This document shows, one piece after another, positions 1 to 10,100 of a DNA stretch of 64,000 nt (its first letter is position 1; the number at the start of each line of letters is the position of its first letter). The stretch is from assembly GCF_030696885.1 (NCBI RefSeq), contig NZ_JAUYRI010000005.1, positions 1-64,000 of the forward strand, given 5' to 3'. This DNA is from Thiobacillus sp. Lineage in GTDB: Bacteria > Pseudomonadota > Gammaproteobacteria > Burkholderiales > Thiobacillaceae. The position numbers and the translations under genes were made by a program. The notes under the pieces are model-generated. The model worked only from the letters and a program-made list of their open reading frames with translations, was not told where the DNA came from and did not search any database.

Positions 1-341
1 TGAGCGAGATCGCGGCGGCGAGCCAGGAACAGAGTTCCGGTATCGAGCAGGTCAACCAGGCGGTGGTGCAGATGGACGACGCCACCCAGCAGAACGCTGC
101 GTTGGTGGAAGAGGCTGCGGCCGCGGCCGAGAGCCTGCAGAACCAGGCGGCCAGGCTGGCCGAGGCGGTGAGCGTATTCAAGCTGGGGGCGGGTGCCTAC
201 CAAACGCGTCCCGAAGTGTCGACCCCGCGGCGCGAGCCTGCCGCCTTGCCGAAAGCCCGCACCGGCACGTCGCCGGCCCGAGCGATCGCGCGCCCCGTCA
301 AGAGCAAGAGCGCCGGCAACGAGGACTGGGAGGAATTCTGA
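1..341 (+). CDS. Methyl-accepting chemotaxis protein, C-terminal fragment
   Basis: The gene enters from the left edge in the frame of position 3, so only about the last 112 residues are visible. They match the end of a chemoreceptor signalling domain: a methylation-helix stretch ([20 protein letters not shown]), then a helix ending in VSVFKL, then a flexible linker rich in Pro, Ala and Arg. The last residues are NEDWEEF. This fits the WxxF-type C-terminal pentapeptide (NWETF in E. coli Tar and Tsr) that tethers CheR and CheB. The two receptors that follow lack it. Sensor and membrane segments lie outside the window. Confidence 0.93.
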   Translation, partial: SEIAAASQEQSSGIEQVNQAVVQMDDATQQNAALVEEAAAAAESLQNQAARLAEAVSVFKLGAGAYQTRPEVSTPRREPAALPKARTGTSPARAIARPVKSKSAGNEDWEEF

Positions 342-406
342 GCGGCGTTGGCCGTGCCCTGTGCCCTGTATGGGGCTGTTGAAATCGTAAAACTAAGGAC
401 ACACAC

Positions 407-2068
407 ATGCGCACCAACATGCCCGTGACCCAGGTTGAATACGTCCTCAAGGACGGTGAGGCACTGACCTCGAAGACGGACATTCACGGCAATATCACGT
501 TCGTCAACCAGGACTTCGTCAACATCAGCGGTTTTTCCGAAGCCGAGTTGCTGGGGGCGCCGCAGAACATCGTGCGCCATCCCGACATGCCGGCAGAAGC
601 ATTCGCCGACTTCTGGCGTACGCTGAAGGCCGGCAAGACCTGGACCGGACTGGTGAAGAACCGATGCAAGAACGGCGACCACTACTGGGTCGAGGCCAGC
701 GCGTCGCCCGTTATCGAAAACGGGCAGATCGTCGGCTACATCTCGGTGCGCGACAAACCCAGCCGCGAACAGGTGCAGGCGGCCGATGCCGCCTACCGTG
801 CCATCAAGTCCGGCGATCGATCGCTGATGATCCGCGAGGGCAAGGCGGTACGCCGCTCCTTGCTGCCGCGGCTCTCCGACCTCGCCTCGCTGAAGTCGCT
901 GCTGACGGCGGCGGTGGTGGCAATGGCGATCCTGTTCGCGGGGGTCGGCGCACTGGCCTCGACATCGACTGCCGGCGGCTGGCTGATGGGGATCGGCGTG
1001 TTTGGCGTCGTCATGGCCGGCGTGTTCGGCTACGCGGTGCATCGGCTGGTGATGCTGCCACTGGCGCGCACCCGGCAGGAAATCGAGCGCATGGGCACGG
1101 GCGACCTGACCGCCACGATTGAAACCGCTGGCCTGGCGGATGTCGTGGCGCCGCTGGAATCGTTGCGCGTCCTACAGGTCAACCTGAAGTGGCTACTCGG
1201 GCATATTCGCGAGGTATCCGAACACGTGACGTCGGGTGCGATCGAGATTGCTGCCGGCAACCTCGATCTGTCGAGCCGCACCGAATCGCAGGCATCGAGC
1301 CTGGAGCAAACCGCCAGCTCGATGGAAGAGCTGACCAGCACTGTCAAGCAGAATGCCGACAGCGCCCACCAGGCGAGCAAGCTGGTGATGTCCACCGCCG
1401 ACATCGCGGCCGACGGCGGCGAGGTGGTGGGTCAGGTGGTCGACACCATGGCGTCGATCAAGGACAGCTCGAGGAAGATTGCCGACATCATCGGCGTCAT
1501 CGACGGCATTGCGTTCCAGACGAACATCCTGGCGCTGAACGCTGCGGTGGAAGCCGCGCGTGCGGGCGAACAGGGCCGCGGCTTTGCGGTCGTCGCGTCC
1601 GAAGTGCGCAATCTGGCGCAGCGTTCGGCCGGTGCCGCGAAGGAGATCAAGTCGCTGATCGAGGATTCGGTCGGCAAGGTCGACACCGGCGGCAAGCTGG
1701 TGGGTGGCGCGGGCGAATCGATGGACGACGTCGTGACCTCGATCCAGCTGGTCAGCAGCATCATGAACGAGATCGCCACCGCCAGCCTCGAGCAGAGCGC
1801 CGGCATCGAGCAGGTCAACCAGGCCATCGCCCAGATGGACGACATCACCCAGCAGAATGCGGCGCTGGTGGAACAGGCCGCCGCGGCGTCCGAGAGTCTG
1901 CAGCTGCAGGCCGAGAAGTTGGAAGAGTTGATGAAGGCCTTCCGCTTGGTGCGTGTGGGAAAAACGACGGCGAAGCCCCGTCCGATCGGGGCCTCAAAGG
2001 CCCTGTCCGGAGGCAAGTCGGCGCTTGCGCTGGCGTCGGCCAGCCGCGCTCGCAACGCGATGCATTAA
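407..2068 (+). CDS. Aer-like PAS-domain chemoreceptor (first tandem copy)
   Basis: A 553-residue energy or redox taxis receptor. The N-terminal PAS domain (about residues 15-115) contains VRHPDMP at 56-62, so R57, H58 and D60 fall at the positions known to matter for FAD binding in E. coli Aer. Two hydrophobic segments at about 163-183 and 187-213 anchor it with almost no periplasmic loop, as in Aer. A HAMP-like stretch (GTGDLTATIE) and a full signalling domain with the conserved tip ([20 protein letters not shown]) follow. The end (RNAMH) lacks a CheR-tether pentapeptide. An AAGGA-type ribosome site precedes the start. FAD binding is inferred from residues, not shown. Confidence 0.95.
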   Translation: MRTNMPVTQVEYVLKDGEALTSKTDIHGNITFVNQDFVNISGFSEAELLGAPQNIVRHPDMPAEAFADFWRTLKAGKTWTGLVKNRCKNGDHYWVEASASPVIENGQIVGYISVRDKPSREQVQAADAAYRAIKSGDRSLMIREGKAVRRSLLPRLSDLASLKSLLTAAVVAMAILFAGVGALASTSTAGGWLMGIGVFGVVMAGVFGYAVHRLVMLPLARTRQEIERMGTGDLTATIETAGLADVVAPLESLRVLQVNLKWLLGHIREVSEHVTSGAIEIAAGNLDLSSRTESQASSLEQTASSMEELTSTVKQNADSAHQASKLVMSTADIAADGGEVVGQVVDTMASIKDSSRKIADIIGVIDGIAFQTNILALNAAVEAARAGEQGRGFAVVASEVRNLAQRSAGAAKEIKSLIEDSVGKVDTGGKLVGGAGESMDDVVTSIQLVSSIMNEIATASLEQSAGIEQVNQAIAQMDDITQQNAALVEQAAAASESLQLQAEKLEELMKAFRLVRVGKTTAKPRPIGASKALSGGKSALALASASRARNAMH

Positions 2069-2210
2069 ACAGTATCAATCAACCATTAAATAATTAAGGT
2101 TACTGGGCTGGCAGCCGTAATACAGGTGTCGGCCTGCCCATAGCCAAAAGAGGGTTATTGCAGGCTTACCGGATGCAGGCGCGCACGCCTGTCCTGGAGA
2201 GGAATAAGCC

Positions 2211-2528
2211 ATGCATACCCTGCCGCGGATCACCCCCTTGATGATGCTGTCCACAAGGACAGCTCACGCCGGCCAGCCCCTCAGGCAGGTCGCATGGCCG
2301 GCAGCCCACCCGCCGCGCGCGCGGCACGCCTACGACATCCCCGATTTCAAATCTGGCTCGATGTGCCTGAACGCTGTGCGTGCGGCACAGGCGGCGCTGC
2401 GTTGTGTCCGGACGAAACGCGGAGGGGCGCTGCCAACCGCGCTGAATTCGCGTCATTTTTTTCATGAGGTACAGCTTATTCGAATCGTCCTTGACGCATT
2501 CGGCAGGACGGCTGTGCTCGGAGAGTAA
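2211..2528 (+). CDS. Hypothetical small ORF between two receptor genes
   Basis: A possible 105-residue protein starting 8-9 bases after a good GGAGAGG site. The translation is rich in Arg, Ala and His, has no recognisable domain, membrane segment or signal peptide, and could be a chance frame. It lies in a 557-base gap between two receptor genes that otherwise resemble each other closely. The rest of the gap holds an AT-rich stretch after the first receptor stop and a short GGCTG/CAGCC hairpin near 2107-2117. I do not recognise it. Confidence 0.2.
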   Translation: MHTLPRITPLMMLSTRTAHAGQPLRQVAWPAAHPPRARHAYDIPDFKSGSMCLNAVRAAQAALRCVRTKRGGALPTALNSRHFFHEVQLIRIVLDAFGRTAVLGE

Positions 2529-2625
2529 GGCGTGTGGTGGGGAGGAACGGTTTCTCCGCAAACGCACGGTAGCAGCACAGGCCTGTGAACAGGTCTTCAT
2601 ATAAAACCAAGGAGGGAACAAGCGC

Positions 2626-4314
2626 ATGAGAAACAATATGCCGGTCACGCATGTCGAGTACGTCCTCAAGGACCACGAAACCGTGGTGTCGAAGACTGAC
2701 CTGCAAGGCAAGATCACCTATGTCAACCAGGACTTCGTCAACATCAGCGGCTTTCCCGAGGACGAACTGCTGGGATCGCCGCAGAACATCGTGCGCCATC
2801 CCGACATGCCGGCAGAAGCATTCGCCGACTTCTGGCGTACGCTGAAGGCCGGCAAGGCCTGGACCGGTCTGGTGAAGAACCGCTGCAAGAACGGCGACCA
2901 CTACTGGGTCGAGGCCAACGCCGCGCCCATTATCGAAAATGGCCAGATCGTCGGCTACACCTCGGTGCGCACCAAACCTGCGCGCGATCTGGTGCAGGCC
3001 GCGGAAGCGGCCTACCGTGCCATCAAGGCCGGCGACAGGGCGTTGAAGATCGAGGAAGGCCGCGCGATTCGGCCGAATTTTCTGGAGCGGTGCTGCCTCA
3101 GTCTCATGAAAGACCTGTCCCTGAAGTCGATTCTGACGGTGGCGGCGGTGTCGATGATGATCCTGTTCGGGCTGATGGGCGTGCTGGCCTGGCTGGCGAC
3201 CACCGAGGCCAACCAGGCGCTGACCGGCTGGTTGATGGCACTTGCCGGGCTGGGCATGCCATTGGCGGTGGGGTTCGCGGTGATGTGTCACCGCATTGTC
3301 GTGGCACCGCTGGAGCGTGCCCGTGGTGACATCGAACGCATGAGCTCGGGTGACCTGACCGGGCGGATCGTGGCCGGCGGCGTCGCCGAAGTGTCGCGTC
3401 TGATGCAGTCGCTGCGGATTCTGCAGATCAACATCAAGCTGCTGGTCGGGCAGATCAAGCAGAGCACCGGCCTGGTGGGCACGGCCGCCAGCGAAATCGC
3501 CGCCGGCAACATGGACCTGTCGAGCCGCACCGAATCGCAGGCGTCGAGCCTGGAAGAAACCGCCAGCTCGATGGAAGAGCTGACCAGTACTGTCAAGCAG
3601 AACGCCGAGAATGCGCGCCAGGCCAACCAGTTGGTCGTCGCCACCGCAGACATTGCAGCACGTGGGGGCGATGTGGTGGGTCAGGTAGTCGACACCATGG
3701 CGTCGATCAAGGACAGCTCGCGCAAGATTGCCGACATCATCGGCGTCATCGACGGCATTGCGTTCCAGACCAATATCCTGGCGCTGAACGCTGCGGTGGA
3801 AGCCGCGCGTGCGGGCGAACAGGGCCGCGGCTTTGCGGTCGTCGCGTCCGAAGTGCGCAACCTGGCGCAGCGTTCGGCCGGTGCCGCGAAGGAGATCAAG
3901 GGACTGATCGAGGATTCGGTCGGCAAGGTCGAGGCCGGTGGCAAGCTGGTCGATGTGGCCGGCGAAGCCATGCACGAGATCGTCAGTTCGGTGAAGCGCG
4001 TCACCGACATCATGAGCGAGATTGCGGCGGCGAGCCAGGAACAGAGCGCCGGTATCGAGCAGGTCAACCAGGCCATCACCCAGATGGACGACATGACCCA
4101 GCAGAACGCTGCGCTGGTGGAAGAGGCTGCGGCGTCGTCGGAAAGCATGCAGACGCAGGCGGAGAAGCTGACGGAGCTGGTGGCAGCCTTTACGCTGGTG
4201 CAGGGGGGTCAGACGGCGTCGCACCGTCGCACGGCGGTGGTGCACCATCGGGAGGAGGGCAGACACGCTTCGCCCACCCGTTCGGCGGGGCAAAAGCGGC
4301 TGACGGCAAGCTGA
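2626..4314 (+). CDS. Aer-like PAS-domain chemoreceptor (second tandem copy)
   Basis: A 562-residue paralogue of the preceding receptor: PAS domain with R57, H58 and D60 at the Aer FAD positions, hydrophobic segments at about 170-190 and 200-222, a HAMP-like stretch ([10 protein letters not shown]), and the canonical signalling hairpin tip. A strong AAGGAGGG site lies 8 bases before the ATG. Long blocks of the PAS and tip regions are almost identical to the first copy at the DNA level, while membrane and C-terminal parts differ, suggesting tandem duplication with later homogenisation. The end (KRLTAS) lacks a CheR tether. After the stop there is a GGGCCGG/CCGGCCC hairpin (4321-4338) without a T tract. 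Confidence 0.95.
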   Translation: MRNNMPVTHVEYVLKDHETVVSKTDLQGKITYVNQDFVNISGFPEDELLGSPQNIVRHPDMPAEAFADFWRTLKAGKAWTGLVKNRCKNGDHYWVEANAAPIIENGQIVGYTSVRTKPARDLVQAAEAAYRAIKAGDRALKIEEGRAIRPNFLERCCLSLMKDLSLKSILTVAAVSMMILFGLMGVLAWLATTEANQALTGWLMALAGLGMPLAVGFAVMCHRIVVAPLERARGDIERMSSGDLTGRIVAGGVAEVSRLMQSLRILQINIKLLVGQIKQSTGLVGTAASEIAAGNMDLSSRTESQASSLEETASSMEELTSTVKQNAENARQANQLVVATADIAARGGDVVGQVVDTMASIKDSSRKIADIIGVIDGIAFQTNILALNAAVEAARAGEQGRGFAVVASEVRNLAQRSAGAAKEIKGLIEDSVGKVEAGGKLVDVAGEAMHEIVSSVKRVTDIMSEIAAASQEQSAGIEQVNQAITQMDDMTQQNAALVEEAAASSESMQTQAEKLTELVAAFTLVQGGQTASHRRTAVVHHREEGRHASPTRSAGQKRLTAS

Positions 4315-4358
4315 TCTGCCGGGCCGGGATGTCCGGCCCGCCCCACTGGATGGACCAG

Positions 4359-4385
4359 TCAAGAATGCGGCAATGCGGCCGATAA
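4359..4385 (+). promoter_or_regulatory. Candidate sigma-28 (FliA) promoter of cheRDB
   Basis: TCAAGAAT, an 11-base spacer, then GCCGATAA. The enterobacterial FliA consensus is TAAAGTTT-N11-GCCGATAA, so the -10 box is a perfect match and the -35 box matches 5 of 8 at the exact spacing. It ends 75 bases upstream of cheR and points toward it. Confidence 0.7.
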
Positions 4386-4460
4386 CACAGGTATCGCGGG
4401 CGCGCATGAACTGTGCGCAGGAATCGAATGCCCTGTATTGAGCACACTTAGAATGTCGGC

Positions 4461-5333
4461 ATGAAACCCGCCCCAAACAAGCAGCCGGATCCCGGCAAGA
4501 TTTTCGAGTTCACGCCGCGTGACTTTGCGCGCGTGCGCGCCCTGATCTACCGGCAGGCCGGCATCTCGCTGTCTGACGGCAAACACGAAATGGTCTACAG
4601 CAGGCTGGCACGCCGCCTGCGGGCGCGCGGCATGAATTCCTTTGCGGAATACCTCGACAGCCTGGAAAACGGCACGGACGACAGCGAGGAGTGGGTGGCC
4701 TTCACCAATGCGCTGACCACCAACCTGACGGCTTTTTTCCGCGAGGCGCACCATTTTCCGGTACTGGCCGAGCATATCCGCGGGCGTGCGACGCCGTTGT
4801 CGATCTGGTGTTCGGCCAGCTCGACCGGCGAAGAACCGTATTCGATTGCGATGACGGTGTGCGAGGTGTTCGGCACGCTGACGCCGCCGGTCACCATTGT
4901 CGCCACCGACATCGATACCAATGTGCTGCAGACGGCGGCCAACGGCGTCTATCCGATGGAGCGCGTCGAGAAAATGGAACGCGAGCGGCTGAAGCAGTTC
5001 TTCCAGCGCGGCAAGGGCGCACAGTCCGGCATGGTGCGGGTGCGGCCCGAACTGCGGCAGCTGGTCACGTTCCAGCCGCTGAATCTGCTGGCGCCCAGCT
5101 GGGCGCTGAACGGACCATTCGACGCCATTTTCTGCCGCAACGTGATGATTTATTTCGACAAGCCCACGCAGAGCCGGATCCTGACCCGCTTCGTGCCGCT
5201 GATGAAGCCAGAGGGCCTGCTGTTTGCCGGCCATTCGGAAAATTTCATGTACGCCTCCGACGCCTTCAAGCTGCGCGGCAAGACGGTCTATGTGCTGAGC
5301 CCGGGGCAGGGTGGATCGAGGGTGTCTGCATGA
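4461..5333 (+). CDS. cheR: Chemotaxis protein methyltransferase CheR
   Basis: A 290-residue S-adenosylmethionine-dependent enzyme that methylates receptor glutamates during adaptation. The N-terminal helical domain contains [10 protein letters not shown] (about 89-98); the Rossmann-like catalytic domain contains [11 protein letters not shown] (about 118-128), the AdoMet-binding signature, and FCRNVMIYF further on. Length is normal for the family. No strong ribosome site is visible before the ATG. The stop overlaps the cheD start (ATGA), so CheR and CheD are translationally coupled. A sigma-28-type promoter lies 75 bases upstream. Confidence 0.97.
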   Translation: MKPAPNKQPDPGKIFEFTPRDFARVRALIYRQAGISLSDGKHEMVYSRLARRLRARGMNSFAEYLDSLENGTDDSEEWVAFTNALTTNLTAFFREAHHFPVLAEHIRGRATPLSIWCSASSTGEEPYSIAMTVCEVFGTLTPPVTIVATDIDTNVLQTAANGVYPMERVEKMERERLKQFFQRGKGAQSGMVRVRPELRQLVTFQPLNLLAPSWALNGPFDAIFCRNVMIYFDKPTQSRILTRFVPLMKPEGLLFAGHSENFMYASDAFKLRGKTVYVLSPGQGGSRVSA

Positions 5334-5941
5334 ATCCCGCCATCGAAGAGCAGCTTGCAACCAACCTGTACTACGACCGCAACTTCGAGTGCGACACCGC
5401 CAAGATCCTGCCTGGCGAGTACTACTTCACCGGCAAGCCGATGCTGATCGTGACGGTGCTGGGATCGTGCGTGGCCGCCTGCGTGCGCGATCGCGTGTCC
5501 GGCATCGGCGGCATGAACCATTTCATGCTACCGGACGGCGGCGGCGACACCAACAACCCCGCGTCCGCCTCGATGCGCTATGGCGCCTACGCGATGGAAG
5601 TGCTGATCAACCAGTTGCTGAAGGCGGGCGCACGCCGCGAAAACCTCGAGGCCAAGGTGTTCGGTGGCGGCAATGTGCTGCGCGGCTTCACCACCATGAA
5701 CGTGGGCGAGCGCAACGCCCAGTTCGTGCGCGATTACCTGCACACCGAAAACATCCGAATCGTGGCCGAGGACCTGAACGACGTGCACCCTCGCAAGGTG
5801 TACTTCTTTCCGGCCACCGGGCGGGTGCTGGTCAAGAAGCTCAAGCAGCTCAACAACTACACGCTGGTCAGGCGCGAGCAGGATTACGCCAGCCGGCTCA
5901 ACATCAACACGGTCGACGGCGACGTCGACCTGTTTTCATAG
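5330..5941 (+). CDS. cheD: Chemoreceptor glutamine deamidase CheD
   Basis: A 203-residue protein that deamidates receptor glutamines to create methylation sites. The signature LGSCVAACV carries the catalytic Cys and GGMNHFMLP carries the paired His, both as in characterised CheD. The start is chosen at the ATGA overlap with cheR; the frame is open further upstream inside cheR but shows no family similarity there. cheB follows after 15 bases, giving a cheR-cheD-cheB adaptation operon. Confidence 0.96.
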   Translation: MNPAIEEQLATNLYYDRNFECDTAKILPGEYYFTGKPMLIVTVLGSCVAACVRDRVSGIGGMNHFMLPDGGGDTNNPASASMRYGAYAMEVLINQLLKAGARRENLEAKVFGGGNVLRGFTTMNVGERNAQFVRDYLHTENIRIVAEDLNDVHPRKVYFFPATGRVLVKKLKQLNNYTLVRREQDYASRLNINTVDGDVDLFS

Positions 5942-5956
5942 CGGAAAGAACGCAGC

Positions 5957-7024
5957 ATGACTATCAAGGTTCTGATCGTGGACGATTCGGCGCTGATCCG
6001 CAGCGTGATGAAGGAAATCATCAACAGCCAGCCCGACATGGAAGTGGTCGGCGTGGCGCCCGACCCGCTGGTGGCACGCGATCTCATCAAGCAGACCAAT
6101 CCGGACGTGCTGACGCTGGATGTGGAAATGCCCAAGATGGACGGGCTCGAATTCCTCGAAAAACTGATGCGGCTGCGTCCGATGCCGGTGCTGATGGTGT
6201 CGACGCTGACCGAGCGCGGCTCTGACATCACCATGCGCGCACTGGAACTGGGTGCGGTCGACTTCGTGACCAAGCCCAAGGTGTCGATCCAGAGCGGCAT
6301 GCTCGAATACACGGACCTGATCGCCGAGAAAATCCGCATCACGGCGCGAGCGCAGGTCAAGCCGCGCGCGGCGCCCGGCACCGCCGCCGCCGGTCAGCCG
6401 CTGGCGTCGCTGCGCAACCCGATGACCAGCAGCGAAAAATTGATCATCGTCGGTGCCTCCACCGGCGGCACCGAGGCGATCAAGGAATTCCTGATTCATC
6501 TGCCGTCGGACTGCCCCGGCATCCTGATCACCCAGCACATGCCCGAGGGCTTCACCCGTTCGTTTGCCAATCGGCTCGACAAGCTGTGCCGGATTTCCGT
6601 GCGCGAAGCCGAGGGCGACGAGCGCGTGCTGCCCGGACACGCCTACCTGGCGCCGGGCCATTCCCATCTGCTGCTGGTCCGCAGCGGCGCCAACTATATG
6701 ACGAAGCTCGACCAGGGGCCGCCGGTCAACCGCCACCGGCCCTCGGTCGACGTGCTGTTCAACTCGGCCGCGCAGGCGGCAGGCAAGAACGCGGTCGGCG
6801 TCATCCTCACCGGCATGGGCAAGGACGGCGCGGCCGGCATGCTGGCGATGAAACACGCCGGTGCCTACAACCTGGCGCAGGATGAAGCGACGTGCGTGGT
6901 GTTCGGCATGCCGAAGGAAGCCATCGCCGTCGGCGCCGTCGACGAGGTTGGGCCGATCCATGAATTGTCGGCACGGGTGATGGCCTACTTCGCCGCACAC
7001 GGCAACCGCGCCATGCGGGTATGA
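5957..7024 (+). CDS. cheB: Chemotaxis response regulator and protein-glutamate methylesterase CheB
   Basis: A 355-residue two-domain enzyme. The N-terminal receiver has the acidic pair in [10 protein letters not shown] and the phosphoacceptor Asp in [10 protein letters not shown]. The C-terminal methylesterase has the catalytic triad: Ser in GASTGG, His in TQHMPEGFT and Asp in GMGKDGAAG. It removes receptor methyl groups once phosphorylated by CheA, opposing CheR. It is the last gene of the cheRDB set; a short AT-rich gap separates it from the next gene. Confidence 0.97.
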   Translation: MTIKVLIVDDSALIRSVMKEIINSQPDMEVVGVAPDPLVARDLIKQTNPDVLTLDVEMPKMDGLEFLEKLMRLRPMPVLMVSTLTERGSDITMRALELGAVDFVTKPKVSIQSGMLEYTDLIAEKIRITARAQVKPRAAPGTAAAGQPLASLRNPMTSSEKLIIVGASTGGTEAIKEFLIHLPSDCPGILITQHMPEGFTRSFANRLDKLCRISVREAEGDERVLPGHAYLAPGHSHLLLVRSGANYMTKLDQGPPVNRHRPSVDVLFNSAAQAAGKNAVGVILTGMGKDGAAGMLAMKHAGAYNLAQDEATCVVFGMPKEAIAVGAVDEVGPIHELSARVMAYFAAHGNRAMRV

Positions 7025-7115
7025 AAACCGGTTAAAAATATTGGATTTTTCTAAAGACCTTAAGTAAATTGTGGTTTTACCGTTATTTTCCTGACGGATA
7101 TAACAACAAAACCGC

Positions 7116-10100
7116 ATGACACATCCCGATTTCAGACTGATACACCTGCTCGACGGGGATCTGGTGCAGGCTGACTGCTTGAGCCAGGCCCTGCAGAAGG
7201 GCGGCTACCGCGTGCGCGTGTTCACCGAGCCGGCAGCATTCTGTGCGGCGTGCAAGACTGCGGCTGCGGAACGCCCTGCTGCCGTGGTGATGGAAGTGAG
7301 CTTCGGCGAAGGCGATACAGCCACCGGGCTGCTGGCGGAAATCGAGGTGGATCTGGCGCGTTGTCCTCCTGTGATCCTCATTTCGGCACGTAACGACCTG
7401 CCTGCACGGCTGGCTGCCTTTCGAGCCGGAGCCGCCCGTTACCTTGTGAAGCCGGTGGAGCCTGTGCGGCTGATTGAGTTGCTGGATGCGCTTACCGGTC
7501 GTCAACCGCCGCAGCCTTACCGCGTGATGGTGGTCGACGACGACCCGCAAGCGCTCGATACCCATGCGGCAATGCTGCGCGCGGCCGGCATGACGGTACA
7601 CACGCTTTCGCAGCCACTGCGGATCCTGGACGCCCTGAACGACTGCGCCCCCGATGTGGCCCTGATCGAGGCGGATATGGCCGAGGCCAGGGGTCCCGAG
7701 CTGGCTGCGGTGCTGCGCGAATGCGACGAATACCTGCATCTGCCCATCCTGTTTCTCACTGCCGAAACCAGCATATCCCGGCAATTGCAGGCCCTGCATA
7801 TGGGCGGCGATGATCTATTGGTCAAACCCGTGCTGCCCGAGCATCTGGTGGCGGCCATCGCCGCGCGCGCGGGACGGGCACGGCAGAGCACGGCGATTCG
7901 GCGGCGGCTGCAGACCGCCCTGTATGAACGCGAGTGCGAACATCTGGCGCTGGACCACCATGCCATCGTCAGCATTGCCGACGCGGCGGGCAACATCACC
8001 TACGCCAACGACAAGTTCTGCGAAATCAGCGGTTATCAGCGTGGCGATCTGCTGGGCCAGAACCATCGCATCGTCAAATCGGGGGAGCATTCCCCGGCGT
8101 TCTATCAAAGCTTGTGGCACACCATTTCCCGCGGCATCGTGTGGCAGGGCGAGCTGTGCAACCGGCGCAAGGATGGCAGCCGCTATTGGGTGGAATCCAC
8201 CATCGCCCCGTTTGTCGATGGCGAAGGAAAACCCTACCAGTACGTGTCGATGCGTACGGATATCACCCATGTGAAGGCAGCCGAGGAGACGTTGCGCCGG
8301 CAGGGCGACATGCAGCGTTTGATCGCAGAGGCGGGGGCCGATCTGCTGGCCGCGTCCGCGGCGGAGATGGATGCCGCCATCGATCGCACCCTGCAACGCA
8401 GCGGCGAGCACCTGAGTGCCGACCGCGCCTATCTGTTCCTGTTCTCGGAATGCGGCACGCGCATGAGCAACACCCACGAGTGGTGTGCCGCGGGCATCGT
8501 CCACCAGTGCGACAAGGTGCGCGAGATGCCGCTGGAGGCGACGCCCTGGTGGTGGGCGCAGGTCGCTGCCGGCGGCATGGTCATCGTGTCAGATGTGGAC
8601 GACTTGCCGCCCGAGGCCGCGGCGGAAAAAGCGCTGCTGCAGGACCAGCAGATCCAGTCGCTGTTCGCCTTTCCCCTGCAAAAGAAGGGCCGGCCATTTG
8701 GCTTCATCGGATTTGATGCCGTGCGCAGTCGGCGCAACTGGTCGCTCGATGAGATCAGGCCATTCAAGCTCATGGCGGATATCATCAGCAGCGCCCTGGC
8801 ACGCAAGCGCGCCGAGCAGGCGGCAGAATCCCACAAGGAAAGGCTCCGTCGCGGCCAGCTCTTCGCCAATATTGGCACCTGGGAATGGGCCATCCAGACC
8901 GGCGAGTTGTTCTGGACCGAACGCATCGCGCCGCTGTTCGGCCACCCCGCGGGGGACCTGGATACGTCCTACGATAATTTCCTCGCTGTGATCCACCCCG
9001 ACGACCGCCAGGCGGTGATCGACGCCGTCGATGCCTGCATCGAGCGTGACGTACCCTACGAGATCGAGCATCGCGTGGTGTGGCCCGATGGCAGCGTGCG
9101 CTGGTTGCTGGAGCGGGGTGCGGTGGTGCGCGATGCCACCGGAAAGCCCTTGCAGATGCTGGGCGTGGTGCAGGATATCGATGACCGCAAACGCGCAGAA
9201 CTGGCGCTGGCCGAACGCGAGCGCCAGCTGCGTGAGGCGCAGGCACTGGCGCGCATCGGCAACTGGACTGCCGATTTGACTACCGGCGAGCTCACCTGGT
9301 CGGACGAGATCTACCGCATTTTCGGCCATGAGCCGGGCAGCTTTGCCCCCAACGTCGAGGCTTTTCGCGCAGCGGTTCATCCGGATGACCGGACGCTGGT
9401 CGAGACAAGCGAAGCCGAGGCCGAGCGCGACGGCCGCCATGATGTGGTGCATCGCATTGTGCGCCCCGACGGCACCGTGCGTCATGTCCATGAGCTGGCC
9501 CAGGCCCAGGTCGATGCGACAGGAAAACTGGTCTGCCTGAGCGGAACCGTGCAGGACATCACCGAGCAGGTGGAAGTCGAGCACGCACTGATCGTTGCCC
9601 GCGACGACGCGGATCGAGCCAACCTGACCAAGTCCGAATTTCTTTCCAGCATGAGCCACGAGTTGCGCACACCGATGAATGCCATCCTCGGATTCAGCCA
9701 GCTGATGGAATATGACGCCACGCTGCCCGATGCGCATCAGGACAATGTGCGGGAGATTCTGAAGGCGGGCCATCACCTGCTCGAATTGATCAATGAAGTG
9801 CTGGATCTGTCCAAGGTCGAATCCGGCCAGATCGATCTCTCGCTGGAGCCGGTGGTGGTGTGCCCGGTCGTTGAGGACTGTCTGAATCTGGTCGCCCCGC
9901 TGGCCGACCGGCGTGCTATCCGGCTGAGCCACAAGGGGCTCAAGGGCGTGGCCGTACGGGCCGATCGGACGCGCCTCAAGCAGGCTCTGCTGAACCTGCT
10001 GTCCAATGCCATCAAATACAATGCCGATGCCGGCAGTGTGCGGGTCGAGGTGCAACTGGAGGGGGCCGACCGGCTGCGTATCCGGGTCACGGATAGCGGT

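Noticed and set aside
2476-4476. A 666-codon open frame on the minus strand opposite the second receptor
   Set aside because: It is the mirror of conserved receptor codons in high-GC DNA; the translation is rich in His, Arg and Gln with no domain. The same holds for other long opposite-strand frames, such as 17379-19199 opposite fliK and 34539-36833 opposite the kinase and Memo genes.
7060-7086. TTAAGTAA-N11-ACCGTTAT as a sigma-28 promoter of the hybrid kinase
   Set aside because: Spacing is right but only 10 of 16 positions match, which an AT-rich gap can give by chance.
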